A DNA stretch of 64,000 nt from Microbacterium commune (GTDB lineage Bacteria; Actinomycetota; Actinomycetes; Actinomycetales; Microbacteriaceae), in contig NZ_JACSPX010000001.1 of NCBI RefSeq assembly GCF_014836945.1, forward strand, positions 576,952-640,951, given 5' to 3'. Below the pieces are notes generated by a model. That model was not told the origin of the DNA. It worked only from the letters and a program-made list of their open reading frames with translations, and did no database searches. This document shows, one piece after another, positions 15,713-28,195 of the stretch; within the stretch, counting starts at the first letter, position 1; each line of letters starts with the position of its first letter. Both the position numbers and the translations under genes were made by a program.

Positions 15713-16894
15713 TCACGAGACCCCCAGCTGCGCGGAGAGGACCATCACCGCGGCGCCCCTGAGCACGATGTCCTCCTGCCGGGTGAGGCGGATGACGACG
15801 TCGGCGAACACGCCGTCGAGCGTGCGCTCGTGCAGCGTGCGTGTCGCGGCGTCGACGAAGTCGCCCTCGAGCAGCTCGGGGGATCCCGCCAGCACCACCT
15901 GCGAGAGGTCGAGAGCCGCGACGATGGGCGCGAGAGCGATGCCCAGACGAGCGCCGGCGTGGGCGAGGACATCCGGACGACGCGAGGGGTCGGCGTCGAT
16001 CGTGCTCTGCAGGTGCGGGGCACTGACCCAGGCCTCGAGGCAGCCGCGCCTCCCGCATGCACACGGCGGGCCGTCGTCGGTGCCTGTCACGACGTGCCCG
16101 ATCTCGCCGGCGGCGAAGCGTCCGCCGATCACCGCCCGTCCGCCGGCGATCAGCCCGGCACCGACGCCTCGCCCGATCCGGATGAGCATGAGGTCGGATC
16201 GAGCGCCGCCGAAGGTGTACTCGGCCAGGACGGCCGCGTTCGCGTCGTTGCGCACCAGCACCGGCAGGGCGAACTCGTCATGCAGGCGCTGCTCGAGGGG
16301 AAGGTCGCTCCAGTGGAGGTTCGGAGCGCTGAGCACGGTTCCGTCGGGACGGACGATGCCGGGACTTCCGACCCCGATGCCGAGCACCGGCCGGTCCGCG
16401 TCCGCGATCAGCTCGCGCACGAGCTCCGTGACTGCGGCGTAGGCCTGATCGGCGAGCACGTCGGCGGGGAACGCGACGGTGCGACGGTGCAGGATCTCGC
16501 CGTCGAGATTGAGCACGGCGCCCTCGAAGCGGTCTGTGCCGGAGATGTCGACGCCGATGATCTGGTGGCCGTCGCGATCGATGTCGATGACGATCGGCGG
16601 CTTGCCAGGGCCGGCCGCCTCGCGCACGCCGATCTCGCGGACGATGCCGTCGGCGATGCACTCCCCTACCAGGTCGGAGATGGTGACGCGGGTCAGGCCG
16701 GTCTCGCGGGAGAGATCCGCTCGGCTCATCTCACCGCGGTGGTACAGCGTCTGCAGCACGAGCGAGCGGTTGTGCGACCTCGCCTGCTCGGGAAGCACCT
16801 TGCCCGTCGCCCGCAGCCCGCGACCGCCGCCGAACGAGCCGCTCAGGACACCGGGCGCCACGGCGGGCGATCCGCGATCAAGGAAGGGAGACAC
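15713..16894 (-). CDS. ROK-family transcriptional regulator (NagC/Mlc-like)
   Basis: About 393 residues. An N-terminal winged helix (about 35-85, with MSRADLSRETGLTRVTISDLV) precedes a ROK domain whose sugar/phosphate region GIGVGSPGIV, ExGH (AAGEIGHVV) and the zinc-binding CACGRRGCLEAW motif are all present. Such proteins repress amino-sugar or sugar genes until the sugar phosphate binds; closeness to nagB and nagA suggests GlcNAc control. The start is uncertain: GTG 16894 (VSPFLDRG) is used, GTG 16933 would add 13 residues. A CGAAACGTT half-palindrome at 16961-16969 upstream may be part of its control region. The 174 bases up to the divergent L,D-transpeptidase hold both promoters. Confidence 0.85.
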   Translation of the reverse strand: MSPFLDRGSPAVAPGVLSGSFGGGRGLRATGKVLPEQARSHNRSLVLQTLYHRGEMSRADLSRETGLTRVTISDLVGECIADGIVREIGVREAAGPGKPPIVIDIDRDGHQIIGVDISGTDRFEGAVLNLDGEILHRRTVAFPADVLADQAYAAVTELVRELIADADRPVLGIGVGSPGIVRPDGTVLSAPNLHWSDLPLEQRLHDEFALPVLVRNDANAAVLAEYTFGGARSDLMLIRIGRGVGAGLIAGGRAVIGGRFAAGEIGHVVTGTDDGPPCACGRRGCLEAWVSAPHLQSTIDADPSRRPDVLAHAGARLGIALAPIVAALDLSQVVLAGSPELLEGDFVDAATRTLHERTLDGVFADVVIRLTRQEDIVLRGAAVMVLSAQLGVS

Positions 16895-17068
16895 ATTTGT
16901 TAGTACACCTTCCGAACCGGCCCCGCGCAACACCCGCCCGTCGCCGTCGCATCGCTTTATCGAAACGTTACCCCCACCCGGGCCGCGCCCCGTCGACGTT
17001 GCCTCTCCGTTACCACACGTCCCGTACCATGAAAAGACATGTCACGAAGCATCTAGGGGGGTGAGTCC

Positions 17069-18535
17069 GTGACCGATCTGATCTCCGGACCCGGCACCGG
17101 CCAGTCGAACGCCGTCTCATCTGACACCGAGACGATGGTTCAGCCGCCGTCGACAGGCACTCCCCCCATGGAGTGGGCGCCGATGGAGCCTGCCCCCAAG
17201 AAGCGCCGGCTCGGACTGTGGATCGGGCTGGGTGCCGGTGCACTCGCTCTCGCCGCCGGTGCCGCATCGCTGATGCTCATCGCCCCCGGTACGACGGTCG
17301 CCGGTGTGCCGGTCGGCTTCATGACACCCGGCATGGCGGCAGAAGCCGTCAGCGCGCGCACGGCGTCGACCGAGGTGCAGCTGACGGACGCCGGAGATGG
17401 GGCGACCCTCCCCGGTGCCGACCTCGGTGCGAGCATCGATGCCGCCGCCCTGACCGATGAGGCTTTCGCCGAGCGCCCGATGTGGAATCTCGGCGCCTGG
17501 ATGGGCGAGCCGATCACCGCCGAGGTGACGCTCGACGCCGAGACCGCCGACAGCGCGCTGCGCGCCGCCGTCCCCTCCAGCTACACCCCGGCCACCGACG
17601 CGACGGTCGTGTTCGATGCGGCCGCGCAGGCCTACACCGCGACGCCGGCCGTGCCGGGCACGGGAGTGTCGGTCGACGGCCTGGCCGCCGCATTCACCGA
17701 TGCGATCGCGGCGGGCGAGACATCATTCGACTACTCCGCCGCTCCGGCCGAGGTGCCGCCGCTGATCACCGACAGCAAGGCCGCCACGACCGTCGAGCAG
17801 CTGAACGGGATGCTGGCACAGGCCGGCTTCTACGTCGGCGAGGAGCGCACGGTGCCCCTGGCGCCCGAGGTCGTCGCGTCGTGGCTCACGGTCGACGCCG
17901 TGGAGGGCGAGCTGACGATCTCGGCGGATCCCGCCAAGATCCAGCCGTCGGTCGACGCGCTCCCGGCCCAGGTGAACCGCGAGATCGTCAACGCGCGGAA
18001 CATCGTCGACTCGGACGGCACGGTTCTCAAGGCGCTCACCGAGGGCAAGGAGGGTCGCGTGCTCGGCGACACCTCGACGACCGCCGGCGACTTCGCCGAG
18101 AAGCTGACGAGCGGCGACGCCACCTTCGCGCTTCCCGTGACCGCGACGCCCTTCGAGTCGACCAGCCTGTTCCGTCGCGTCGAGGTCGACCTCAGCGAGC
18201 AGCGCACGTACCTGTACGAGAACGAGAAGCTCGTGAAGTCGTGGTCTGTGTCCACCGGCACGAGCGCCACCCCCACCGACAAGGGCCGGTTCCGCGTGTA
18301 CGCGCAGCTGCGCACCCAGGACATGCGCGGCTCGAACGCCGACGGCAGCAAGTACGTCACCGAGAACGTCCCCTACATCACGTACTTCAACGGCGATGAG
18401 GCCCTGCACGGCACCTACTGGCACAGCAACTTCGGCACGCCGATGAGCCACGGCTGCGTGAACATGAGCATCGATGCCGCCCGCTACGTGTGGGAGTTCG
18501 CGACGAAGGGCACCGAGGTCTGGGTGCACGACTGA
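17069..18535 (+). CDS. Membrane-anchored L,D-transpeptidase with peptidoglycan-binding domain
   Basis: A 488-residue cell-wall enzyme. A Pro-rich cytoplasmic head of about 47 residues is followed by one membrane helix (about 50-72), an extracellular region with a PG_binding_4-like repeat, and a C-terminal YkuD catalytic domain (about 370-486). The active-site motif is complete: HGTYWH, then SHGCVNM with His461 and Cys463. The domain forms 3-3 crosslinks in peptidoglycan or attaches proteins to it, and is usually insensitive to most penicillins. GTG 17069 follows an AGGGGGGTGAG purine-rich site. It is monocistronic, ended by the strong hairpin downstream. Confidence 0.93.
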   Translation: MTDLISGPGTGQSNAVSSDTETMVQPPSTGTPPMEWAPMEPAPKKRRLGLWIGLGAGALALAAGAASLMLIAPGTTVAGVPVGFMTPGMAAEAVSARTASTEVQLTDAGDGATLPGADLGASIDAAALTDEAFAERPMWNLGAWMGEPITAEVTLDAETADSALRAAVPSSYTPATDATVVFDAAAQAYTATPAVPGTGVSVDGLAAAFTDAIAAGETSFDYSAAPAEVPPLITDSKAATTVEQLNGMLAQAGFYVGEERTVPLAPEVVASWLTVDAVEGELTISADPAKIQPSVDALPAQVNREIVNARNIVDSDGTVLKALTEGKEGRVLGDTSTTAGDFAEKLTSGDATFALPVTATPFESTSLFRRVEVDLSEQRTYLYENEKLVKSWSVSTGTSATPTDKGRFRVYAQLRTQDMRGSNADGSKYVTENVPYITYFNGDEALHGTYWHSNFGTPMSHGCVNMSIDAARYVWEFATKGTEVWVHD

Positions 18536-18566
18536 TCCCACGGCGCCGATCGGCGCCGTGACGCAG

Positions 18567-18597
18567 AAGAGGCCGGATGCTGAGCATCCGGCCTCTT
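18567..18597. terminator. Strong bidirectional terminator between ldt and icd
   Basis: A perfect 14-base stem (AAGAGGCCGGATGC, 18567-18580, with 18584-18597) and a three-base loop, flanked by A-rich and T-rich ends. A second smaller palindrome (CGGCGCCGATCGGCGCCG) precedes it at 18541-18558. It lies between two convergent genes. The stem contains the over-represented oligomer GGATGC and its complement. Confidence 0.85.
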
Positions 18598-18608
18598 GCG
18601 TCCCTGCG

Positions 18609-20825
<2,217 letters not shown>

Positions 20826-20853
20826 CGGGGATCTCCGTTCGCGAGGGCAGATT

Positions 20854-20871
20854 TATCTCGATACCAAGATA
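20854..20871. promoter_or_regulatory. Inverted repeat upstream of icd
   Basis: On the minus strand TATCTTG-GTAT-CGAGATA pairs in six of seven positions per arm. The core TCTTG-N4-CGAGA has the same geometry as TCTCG-N4-CGAGA before sucC. It lies 29 bases upstream of the icd start, a place suited to an operator. Confidence 0.5.
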
Positions 20872-20941
20872 CCCGAGTCTTCTGCGCCTGCCCGGGTCGC
20901 GCCCGCTCGATCCGATCTGTCACGGATCGCCGGTGACGCGC

Positions 20942-20947
20942 TAGCCT
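20942..20947 (+). promoter_or_regulatory. -10 element of a leaderless promoter
   Basis: TAGCCT ends six bases before the ATG at 20954; the intervening GGGGGC is too close to serve as a ribosome-binding site. Confidence 0.65.
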
Positions 20948-20953
20948 GGGGGC

Positions 20954-21412
20954 ATGTCGGAACTGCGCGTGGAAGAACTCTCCGCTGCGACGATCGTCGC
21001 CGTGAACAATCTGTCGCTGCGTCCGGGCCAGGAGCAGTTCCTCGCTCCGGTGTCGTACGGCATCGCCGCGACGGTCGTGAACCCTCAGACGTCGTGGCAG
21101 CGTGTTGTGCTCGACGGCGATGAGGTGGTCGGGTTCGTCAGCGCGAGCTTCGACGCCGACACCCCCGAGGAGCACTTCCGCAGCGTGCTCTGGCGGATCA
21201 ACGTCGACGCCGACGACCAGCGCCGCGGCGTCGGCAGCTTCGCCGTGCAGGCGCTCATCGAGGAGGCCCGCGCCCGCGGTGTCGACCACGTGAACGTGAT
21301 CTACGAGGCCGGCGAAGACGGGCCCGAGGCCTTCTTCCGCCGTGTCGGGTTCCAGCCCGTCGGCGAGACCGAGTACTCCGAGGTCATCGCGCAGATCCGC
21401 GTCGACGGCTGA
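20954..21412 (+). CDS. GNAT-family N-acetyltransferase
   Basis: A 152-residue acetyl-CoA-dependent acetyltransferase. The acetyl-CoA pyrophosphate loop is DDQRRGVGSFAVQAL (about 95-109), followed by the beta-bulge and ending EAFFRRVGFQPVGETEYSEV, which resembles the BltD/spermine-spermidine branch of the family. A polyamine or small amine is therefore a possible acceptor, but the substrate is uncertain. It is divergent from icd, reads from a leaderless promoter and converges with the following minus-strand gene ten bases later. Confidence 0.85.
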   Translation: MSELRVEELSAATIVAVNNLSLRPGQEQFLAPVSYGIAATVVNPQTSWQRVVLDGDEVVGFVSASFDADTPEEHFRSVLWRINVDADDQRRGVGSFAVQALIEEARARGVDHVNVIYEAGEDGPEAFFRRVGFQPVGETEYSEVIAQIRVDG

Positions 21413-21422
21413 CGGGCACGGC

Positions 21423-22187
21423 TCAAGGCCTACGGCGCATCCTCATCGTCCAGGCGATGACCGAGTCCGACGTGCGGATGGCGAGAGTACGCGCTGCGTC
21501 CCACAGGGCATCCGGCAGCTCGGCGTCCACCCGCTCGCCGCGGGCGGCGCGCTCGGCGATGTCGAAGGCGCGCTCCAGATCCTCGACCGCTGCTCGGTAC
21601 ATGCTGAACTCCTCGGGACTGTTCCGCGAATCGGGGCTCAGCCTGGCGTCGCGCGCTCGGCGCAGCGCGACGAGGAACGCCGCCGTCGCGGGCTGACGTC
21701 CGTCGCTCATCTGCGGGAAGGCGATCGCTCGAGCGGGATCCGTCTCGTACTCCATCCAGCGCGCGAGCAGAGCGTCGTGGCGGCCGCGCAGCCGCTCCAG
21801 CGGCGGCATGCCGCCGGTCGACATCGACGATCGCTCGGTCGAGACCCGCACCCGGCTGGCCTTGACGCGCGCGGCGGCGGCACGCGCCGCCAGCTGGGTG
21901 TCGCGCAGCGCACGACGAGCGGATGCCACGGCCGAGGCATCCACTCGCGCTGCAGCTCGGTCGGCGGTCACTCTCGCGAGATCCGCCCTGGCGATGCGAG
22001 CGGCGTCCGCCGCCGCCCTGGCCTCGACCTGGGCCTGGCGCAGCTCGAGTCGCGCCGCGTCGTAGCCGAGCCGTCTGCCGTTCACCGTCCCCCGCCTTCG
22101 CACGATCGCGTACCCGCTCGCTCCCACTCCGGCGGCGGCCGGGGCGACCCACCACAGCTCGGTGGCCAGCAGAAGGATCGGGTCCAC
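21423..22187 (-). CDS. Hypothetical membrane-anchored coiled-coil protein
   Basis: A 254-residue protein I do not recognise. Residues about 1-28 form one membrane helix (LLLATELWWVAPAAAGVGASG), followed by an Arg-rich turn. Residues about 45-115 are very rich in Ala, Arg and Asp/Glu with a regular heptad-like spacing, most likely a long helix or coiled coil. The C-terminal part (about 125-250) is a charged globular region. The start is GTG 22187. A membrane-tethered scaffold role would fit the architecture, but there is no contextual support. Confidence 0.7.
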   Translation of the reverse strand: MDPILLLATELWWVAPAAAGVGASGYAIVRRRGTVNGRRLGYDAARLELRQAQVEARAAADAARIARADLARVTADRAAARVDASAVASARRALRDTQLAARAAAARVKASRVRVSTERSSMSTGGMPPLERLRGRHDALLARWMEYETDPARAIAFPQMSDGRQPATAAFLVALRRARDARLSPDSRNSPEEFSMYRAAVEDLERAFDIAERAARGERVDAELPDALWDAARTLAIRTSDSVIAWTMRMRRRP

Positions 22188-22193
22188 CCCTTT

Positions 22194-22199
22194 AACCTA
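22194..22199 (-). promoter_or_regulatory. -10 element of a leaderless promoter
   Basis: TAGGTT on the minus strand ends six bases before GTG 22187, with AAAGGG between. Spacing equals that of the other leaderless genes of the window. Confidence 0.6.
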
Positions 22200-22240
22200 A
22201 TCTCAGACCGGTGTCCGCGGCCACGCCCGCCGATCTGATC

Positions 22241-24049
22241 TCAGACGAGGGTCTCCTGCCACGCGGCGTGCAGCTGGGCGAACTTCCCCGTGCCGCCGAT
22301 CAGCGCTGCGGGGGTGTCGTCCTCGATGATCCGGCCTTGCTCCATCACCAGCACCCGGTCGGCGATCGCGACCGTCGACAGACGGTGCGCGATGATGATC
22401 GCCGTGCGGTCGGCGAGCAGCGTCTGCAGCGCCTCCTGGATCAGTCGCTCGGACGGGATGTCGAGCGACGCGGTCGCCTCGTCGAGGATCAGCACCGCGG
22501 GGTCGGCGAGGAAGGCTCGGGCGAACGAGATCAGCTGCCGCTGCCCGGCCGAGACGCGACCTCCGCGTTTGTTGACGTCGGTGCCGTAGCCGTCGGGCAG
22601 CGACGAGATGAACTCGTCGGCGCCGACGGCACGCGCCGCGGCGCGGATCTCGTCGAGCGTCGCGTCCGGCCTGCCGAGCGCGATGTTGTCGGCGACCGTG
22701 CCGCTGAACAGATAGGCCTCCTGCGTCACCATCACGATCGCGCGGCGCAGATCCTTCGGGTGCAGCATCCTCAGGTCGATGCCGTCGAGCGTCACCCGCC
22801 CGGCGGTCGGGTCGTAGAAGCGCGAGACGAGCTTGGCGAGGGTGGACTTGCCCGCACCGGTCGTGCCCACGAGCGCGATCGTCTGGCCCGCGGGGATGTC
22901 GAGTGAGAAGTCCGGCAGGATCGTCTTGTCGTCGTTGTAGGCGAAGGTGACGTCGTCGAAGCGGATCGCGCCGCGTGACTCCCACAGGTCCACCGGCTTC
23001 TCCGGATCAGGCACGGTCGGCTGCTCCTCGAGCACGCCGGAGACCTTCTCCAGCGCCGCGGTGGCCGACTGGTAGGAGTTCAGGAACATCGCGATCTCCT
23101 GCATGGGCGCGAAGAAGTTGCGCACGTACAGCACCGTCGCGAGCAGCACCCCGACGCCCAGCGCGCCGTCGGCGACGCGCAGACCGCCCCACAGCACCAC
23201 GGCGGCGAGGGTGAGCGCGGCGATGCCCATCAGCCCCGGCTCGAACGTGCCGAACAGCACCATGGAGCGTCGGTTGACGTCGCGGTAGTCGCCGGCGACG
23301 GCGCGGAAGGAGGCGTCGTTGCGCGGCTCCTTGCGGAACGACTTGACGGCGCGGATGCCGGTCATGGTCTCGACGAACTGCACGATCACCTTGGCGCTGA
23401 TCACTCGGGACTCGCGGTACACGGCCTGCGAGCGCGTGTAGAACCAGCGCATGAGCATGATCAGCGGGATGCCCGCGAGCAGCAGGATCACCCCGGACTG
23501 CCAGTCCGCGATCACCAGCGCGATGAACGTGAACAGCCCGAACAGCAGGCCGGAGACGAGGTTGTTCAGACCGCCGTCGAGCAGCTCGCGGATGGAGTCC
23601 AGGTCGCTCGTCTGACGCGAGATGATGCGCCCGGAGGTGTACGACTCGTGGAACTCCAGGCTGAGGCGCTGGGTGTGCAGGAAGATCCGCTTGCGCAGAT
23701 CCAGCAGCACCGCCTGCGTGATGCGAGCGGCGAGCACGACGTACAGCCCGATCAGCGCCGAGGCCAGGATCCCGGCGACGAGGTAGACGATCGTGACGGT
23801 GATCGCGGGCATCCAGTCGGCTGTCTGCAGCAGCTGCGGCAGAGCACGGTCCAGCGCGATGCCGATGAGGATGGGACCTGCCACCTGCAGCGCGGTCGAG
23901 ACGACGAGCACGAGCGCGGCGAGGACGATGCGCAGGCGCAGCGGCGCGATGAGCGAGCCGAGCAGCCGCAGCGATCGCTGCCGGATCGCACGGCTCTCGC
24001 TCCTGGTGTAGTCGGAGCGGTCTTCGCCCCGGGTGCCTGCGATGCTCAC
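22241..24049 (-). CDS. ABC exporter half-transporter, catalytically consensus nucleotide domain
   Basis: A 602-residue type IV ABC exporter subunit: a six-helix membrane domain (about 35-320) and a nucleotide-binding domain (about 365-600). Walker A is GTTGAGKST and Walker [14 protein letters not shown] with the catalytic glutamate. Its signature, however, is VSAGQ in place of LSGGQ. With its partner this gives one normal and one degenerate ATP site, as in BmrCD- or TM287/288-type heterodimers. GTG 24049 overlaps the partner's stop by four bases (GTGA). Such pairs often export hydrophobic drugs, lipids or peptides; the substrate is unknown. Confidence 0.92.
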   Translation of the reverse strand: MSIAGTRGEDRSDYTRSESRAIRQRSLRLLGSLIAPLRLRIVLAALVLVVSTALQVAGPILIGIALDRALPQLLQTADWMPAITVTIVYLVAGILASALIGLYVVLAARITQAVLLDLRKRIFLHTQRLSLEFHESYTSGRIISRQTSDLDSIRELLDGGLNNLVSGLLFGLFTFIALVIADWQSGVILLLAGIPLIMLMRWFYTRSQAVYRESRVISAKVIVQFVETMTGIRAVKSFRKEPRNDASFRAVAGDYRDVNRRSMVLFGTFEPGLMGIAALTLAAVVLWGGLRVADGALGVGVLLATVLYVRNFFAPMQEIAMFLNSYQSATAALEKVSGVLEEQPTVPDPEKPVDLWESRGAIRFDDVTFAYNDDKTILPDFSLDIPAGQTIALVGTTGAGKSTLAKLVSRFYDPTAGRVTLDGIDLRMLHPKDLRRAIVMVTQEAYLFSGTVADNIALGRPDATLDEIRAAARAVGADEFISSLPDGYGTDVNKRGGRVSAGQRQLISFARAFLADPAVLILDEATASLDIPSERLIQEALQTLLADRTAIIIAHRLSTVAIADRVLVMEQGRIIEDDTPAALIGGTGKFAQLHAAWQETLV

Positions 24050-25905
24050 GCCTGCACCTCCTCTTCGTCTGCTGATGCCACGATGTCGATCGCGCCGGTG
24101 CGCGCCGCCTCCTCGGCCTCGAGGCTCGAGATGACGTGGCGGTAGTGCGAGCTGGTGCGCAGCAGCTCGGAGTGCGTGCCCACGGCGGTGATGCGCCCTC
24201 TCTCGAGCAGCGCGACGCGGTCGGCGAGCGCGACGGTCGACGGGCGGTGCGCGACGATCAGCGCGGTCGTCTCGGCGAGCACGTGACGCAGCGCCTCCTC
24301 GACGAGCGCCTCGGTGTCGACGTCGAGGGCGGAGAGCGGGTCGTCGAGCACGAGCACCTTCGGGGCTGCGGCGACGGCGCGGGCGAGCGCCAGGCGCTGA
24401 CGCTGCCCACCCGACAGGCTCAGCCCCTCTTCGCCAATGACCGTCTCGACGCCGTTGGGCAGCGTGTCGACGAACCCGGCCTGGGCGACATCGAGCGCCT
24501 CGCGCAGCACCCGCTCCGCCTCGTCGCCGTGGATGTCGAGATCGGCCCGGCCCAGCAGCACGTTCTCCCGCACGGATGCCGAGAACAGCGTCGCGTCCTC
24601 GAACGCCATCGCCACGTGCCGGCGCAGCTCGGACAGCTCGAGGTCGCGCACGTCGACGCCGTCGAGCGTCACCCGGCCACCGGTGACGTCGTACAGGCGC
24701 GCCGGCAGCGTGGTGAGCGTCGTCTTGCCCGAGCCGGTGAGACCGACGAGGGCCATGGTCTCCCCCGGGCGCAGCACGAGGTCGATCCCGTCGAGCAGAT
24801 CGCGCTCGTGCGCGCCGGCATCCTGATACCGGAAGTGAGCGCCCTCGAAGGCCAGCTCGCCACGGGGCTCGGCGAGCCGCACCGGCTGCGCGGGGTCGGT
24901 GATGGTGTTCGTCTCCTGGTAGATCTCGAACACGCGGTCGGTCGCGGTGCGCGCGTCGAGCATGAACGAGAACAGGAAGCCGATCGATTCGATCGGCCAG
25001 CGCAGCACGGCGGCCATCGCGAAGAACGCGAACAGCTGCGGCACGTCGATCTGCCCCTGCACGATCAGCCAGATGCCCGCGATCAGGCTGAGCCCGAACG
25101 CGATCTGCGGCATGAGGTCGAGCCAGAACCAGATCTCGGCGACCGCGCGCCCCTTGCGCAGCTCGGTCTCGCGCAGCGTCTCGGCCTGGCGACTGAACCG
25201 CACGAGCGCGTGCTTGCCGCGCCCGAAGGCCTTGAGCACGCGGATGCCGTGCACGCTCTCCTCGACGCTGGTGGCCAGGTCGCCGGCCTGATCCTGACTG
25301 CGCCGGGCGAGCGCGCCGTAGCGCTTCTCGAATAGATAGCCCTGAATCCACATGGGCACCCCGGTGACGAGGAAGATCGCGCCGAGCAGCCAGTGCCAGC
25401 GGAACAGCAGCACGGCGCCGATCGCGATGGTGAGGATGTTGACGACGAGCAGGATCAGGCCGAACGCCAGCCACCGCCGGATGATGTTGATGTCCTGCAT
25501 CATGCGGCTGAGCAGCTGCCCCGACTGCCAGCGGTCGTGGAAGGCGACGGGAAGTCCCTGCAGTCGCGAGTACAGCTGCGAGCGCATCTGGTACTCCACC
25601 TCGGTGGCGGGGGTCAGCACGAACCAGCGGCGCAGCCACACCATCACCGCCTCGCCCAGAGAGAGGGCCAGCACGCCGAACGCGCCGGCGATGACGAATC
25701 CGACGGAGTCGCCGGCGCCGCCGCCGAGATCGAAGTTCTTCACGACCTGCTCGAGCACGATCGGGATCATCAGGGCGATCACCGCGGCGGCGAGCGCGCT
25801 GAGTGCGCCCCCGATCAGGCGGCCGACGATCGGCTGCACGAAGGGCTTCAGCCGCCAGAGCGCGGCGAATGTGGACAGGGACGACGAAGACGAGCTGACA
25901 GACAT
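24046..25905 (-). CDS. ABC exporter half-transporter, degenerate nucleotide domain
   Basis: A 619-residue ABC exporter subunit, first gene of a two-gene operon. The membrane domain covers about 20-320; the nucleotide domain has Walker [10 protein letters not shown] and a perfect LSGGQ signature, but Walker B reads [12 protein letters not shown], so aspartate stands where the catalytic glutamate should be. Combined with the partner's VSAGQ this predicts a non-hydrolysing site formed by its own Walker motifs. ATG 25905 was chosen because the alignment-like start MSVSSSSSS follows GAGAG; the frame is open a further 18 codons upstream. The C-terminus (about 590-619) is acidic. Confidence 0.92.
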   Translation of the reverse strand: MSVSSSSSSLSTFAALWRLKPFVQPIVGRLIGGALSALAAAVIALMIPIVLEQVVKNFDLGGGAGDSVGFVIAGAFGVLALSLGEAVMVWLRRWFVLTPATEVEYQMRSQLYSRLQGLPVAFHDRWQSGQLLSRMMQDINIIRRWLAFGLILLVVNILTIAIGAVLLFRWHWLLGAIFLVTGVPMWIQGYLFEKRYGALARRSQDQAGDLATSVEESVHGIRVLKAFGRGKHALVRFSRQAETLRETELRKGRAVAEIWFWLDLMPQIAFGLSLIAGIWLIVQGQIDVPQLFAFFAMAAVLRWPIESIGFLFSFMLDARTATDRVFEIYQETNTITDPAQPVRLAEPRGELAFEGAHFRYQDAGAHERDLLDGIDLVLRPGETMALVGLTGSGKTTLTTLPARLYDVTGGRVTLDGVDVRDLELSELRRHVAMAFEDATLFSASVRENVLLGRADLDIHGDEAERVLREALDVAQAGFVDTLPNGVETVIGEEGLSLSGGQRQRLALARAVAAAPKVLVLDDPLSALDVDTEALVEEALRHVLAETTALIVAHRPSTVALADRVALLERGRITAVGTHSELLRTSSHYRHVISSLEAEEAARTGAIDIVASADEEEVQA

Positions 25906-25943
25906 GACTCTCGGTTGCGTGGCGAGTGGGTGCCGAAGATGAG

Positions 25944-25963
25944 GCGGATGCCGTGGCATCCGC
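25944..25963. repeat. Perfect palindrome built from GGATGCC/GGCATCC
   Basis: GCGGATGCC-GT-GGCATCCGC is complementary over nine bases per arm with a two-base centre. It lies in the 132-base space between ogt and the ABC exporter, both on the minus strand. The two-base centre is too tight for a normal RNA loop, so it is better seen as a DNA palindrome or a weak terminator for the repair operon. Nothing else is evident in this gap. Confidence 0.55.
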
Positions 25964-26037
25964 TGCGTCGCCCGGTCGACGCGACAGCCTTCGAGCCTAT
26001 TGCCGACGCTGTCCGACGCGCAAGGCGGACGCGTCGA

Positions 26038-26535
26038 TCAGATCTCGCCGCGCTCGCGGGCGAGCAGGCTCTGCTTCACCGGGAGACCCCACGCGAAGCC
26101 GCCCAGCGTCCCATCCGAGCGCAGCACGCGGTGACACGGCACGAACAGGGCGGGCGCATTGCGCGCGCAGATCGACGCGGCCGCGCGCACCGCCTGCGGG
26201 CTGCCGAGCTCGGCCGCGAACTCGCTGTAGCTGAGCGGGCGTCCCGGTTCGATGCGGCGCAGGGCCGCCCATCCGGCGGACTGCATCGTCGTACCGCGCT
26301 GGCGCACGATCACGGCGTCGATGGCGTGCAGGTCGCCCGCGTAGAACGCGCGCGCCGCGTGTGCGGCATCCGTCTCGCCCTCGTCGACCGCGGTCGGGCG
26401 CAGCGCGGGATGCACCCGCGCGATGATCGCCGCGTGGTCGTCGGTCCAGCCGGAGGCGAGCACCCGCTGCGCCTCGTCGACGAGGATCGTCAGGGCGCCG
26501 TCGGGTGTCGGTATCGTCTGCACGAGCGCGGTCAT
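26038..26535 (-). CDS. ogt: Methylated-DNA--protein-cysteine S-methyltransferase
   Basis: A 165-residue suicide repair protein that takes methyl groups from O6-methylguanine. The acceptor Cys134 is in [20 protein letters not shown], and the helix-turn-helix-like segment [21 protein letters not shown] precedes it. The first about 70 residues form the usual less conserved N-terminal domain. ATG 26535 overlaps the upstream Ada-AlkA stop by four bases, so the two repair activities are made together, as in an adaptive response operon. Confidence 0.94.
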   Translation of the reverse strand: MTALVQTIPTPDGALTILVDEAQRVLASGWTDDHAAIIARVHPALRPTAVDEGETDAAHAARAFYAGDLHAIDAVIVRQRGTTMQSAGWAALRRIEPGRPLSYSEFAAELGSPQAVRAAASICARNAPALFVPCHRVLRSDGTLGGFAWGLPVKQSLLARERGEI

Positions 26536-28046
26536 GGCTTCTCCTTCGGGGCTGAGCGTGCGGAGCGGCGCGGCGGCCGGGCGGGTACCGCCCGCCACAG
26601 GTGCGCGGCGAGGTAGCTGCGCCAGGGCGCCGTGCGCGCGGCCCAGGCGGTGAGGGACGCCGGATCTCCGGCGAGCCCTGAGGCCACGGCACCCGCGCGC
26701 ACGGCCACGTCGCCGGGCAGGAAGACGTCGGGGTCGCCGATCACGCGCATCCGCACGTAGTCCGCCGTCCACGGCCCGATGCCCGGCATCGCCAGCAGGG
26801 CCGCGCGCTGCGCTGCGGCGTCGTCGCCGACCGTGAGGGTGAGCGACCCGTCGGCGAGCGCCGCGGCAGCGCCGGTGATGGCGCGGAGGCGCGCCGCCGG
26901 CCCGCGCAGCACCTCGGCACCGTGCTCGGCGATGGCGTCCATCGTCGGGAAGAGCAGCCCGCCGGTGGGAGTGCGCTCGCCCAGCTGCTCGGCCAGCGCG
27001 GCGAGAGCGGTGCGGGCTGCGGCGACGGTGATCTGCTGTCCCACCATGGCACGGATGAGCATCTCGTGCGGATCCGCCGTGCCCGGCACCCGGATGCCGG
27101 GGACGGCGGCCACGAGCGGCGCCAGCTCGGGGTGCTCCGAGAGCGCGTCGTCGACCGCCTGCGGGTCGGCGTCGAGGTCGAACAGCCGGCGGGCGGTCGC
27201 GACGAGGGGTGCGAGGTCGGCGAGCCTGGTGACCGTCGCCCGCAGCCGCAGCTGTCCCTCCGGCGTCTGCCGGATCTCGAGGTGCGCGGGGCCGCCCGGC
27301 ATCCGCAGGTGACGACCGAACGAGGTCGCCGTGGCGGTCTCCACCCCGGGCAGAGCGCGCGCCGCCATCCAGACGAACAGGCCCGAGGCGTCGATGGGCG
27401 CGCGGTGCGGCAGCAGCAGGTCTATGGTGCCAGGCGTCTCGGCGCCGTCCGCCGCAGCGTGTGAGCCGCGGGCGGCTGCACGGCGCGTCGCGCGCAGCTC
27501 TCCGGGGGGCATCTCGAAGACCTCTCGGATCGTGTCGTTGCACTGCCGGATGCTCGAGAATCCCGCGGAGAACGCGACCTCCGAGATGGGCATGTCGGTG
27601 CCGACGAGCAGCATGCGCGCGGTGTGCGCGCGGTGCGCCCTGGCGAGGGCGAGCGGGCCGGCGCCGAGCTCGGCGGTCAGCATCCGCGTCAGATGCCGGG
27701 GCGAGTAGCCGAGCCGGCGGGCGAGCCCTGGCACCCCCTCCTGCTCGACGACTCCCGCGGTGATCAGACGCATCGCGCGCCCGGCCGCGTCTCCGCGCAG
27801 ATCCCACGCCGGCGAACCCGGCGCGGCTTCGGGCAGGCAGCGCTTGCAGGCGCGGTACCCGGCCTCGTGCGCCGCTGCGCTCGTGGAGTAGAAGGTGACG
27901 TTCTCGGGCTTCGGGGTGCGGGCGGGGCAGCTCGGGCGGCAGTAGATGCGCGTCGAGCGCACCGCCGTGACGAACTGCCCGTCGAAGCGTGTGTCCCGCG
28001 CGGCGATCGCACGGTAGCGCCGGTCGTGCTCTGCGGTGCTGCCCAT
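26532..28046 (-). CDS. Ada-type regulator fused to AlkA DNA-3-methyladenine glycosylase
   Basis: A 504-residue fusion. Residues about 8-75 are the Ada zinc domain with Cys36, Cys40, Cys67 and Cys70; Cys36 would accept methyl from phosphotriesters and switch the protein to an activator. An AraC-type helix-turn-helix region follows (about 90-190). From about 205 to 490 is an AlkA-like glycosylase with the helix-hairpin-helix [19 protein letters not shown] and the catalytic Asp in [11 protein letters not shown], which excises alkylated purines. This is a known actinobacterial fusion. It is first in an operon with ogt. ATG 28046 has only a weak GAAGAC site. The protein likely activates its own promoter after alkylation damage. 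Confidence 0.93.
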   Translation of the reverse strand: MGSTAEHDRRYRAIAARDTRFDGQFVTAVRSTRIYCRPSCPARTPKPENVTFYSTSAAAHEAGYRACKRCLPEAAPGSPAWDLRGDAAGRAMRLITAGVVEQEGVPGLARRLGYSPRHLTRMLTAELGAGPLALARAHRAHTARMLLVGTDMPISEVAFSAGFSSIRQCNDTIREVFEMPPGELRATRRAAARGSHAAADGAETPGTIDLLLPHRAPIDASGLFVWMAARALPGVETATATSFGRHLRMPGGPAHLEIRQTPEGQLRLRATVTRLADLAPLVATARRLFDLDADPQAVDDALSEHPELAPLVAAVPGIRVPGTADPHEMLIRAMVGQQITVAAARTALAALAEQLGERTPTGGLLFPTMDAIAEHGAEVLRGPAARLRAITGAAAALADGSLTLTVGDDAAAQRAALLAMPGIGPWTADYVRMRVIGDPDVFLPGDVAVRAGAVASGLAGDPASLTAWAARTAPWRSYLAAHLWRAVPARPPRRSARSAPKEKP

Positions 28047-28195
28047 GTCTTCATGCTGTCACGCCCGCGCGCCGTCGGCTGGCGGAAATCGGACATCGCA
28101 GTCATGCGATCAGGTCACGACGTTTCGACTCGATCGGCTCCGCCGAACTCGCTCAACGATCGGGTTGCGCCCTCGCGCAGCTCGGCCGCTGTGAG

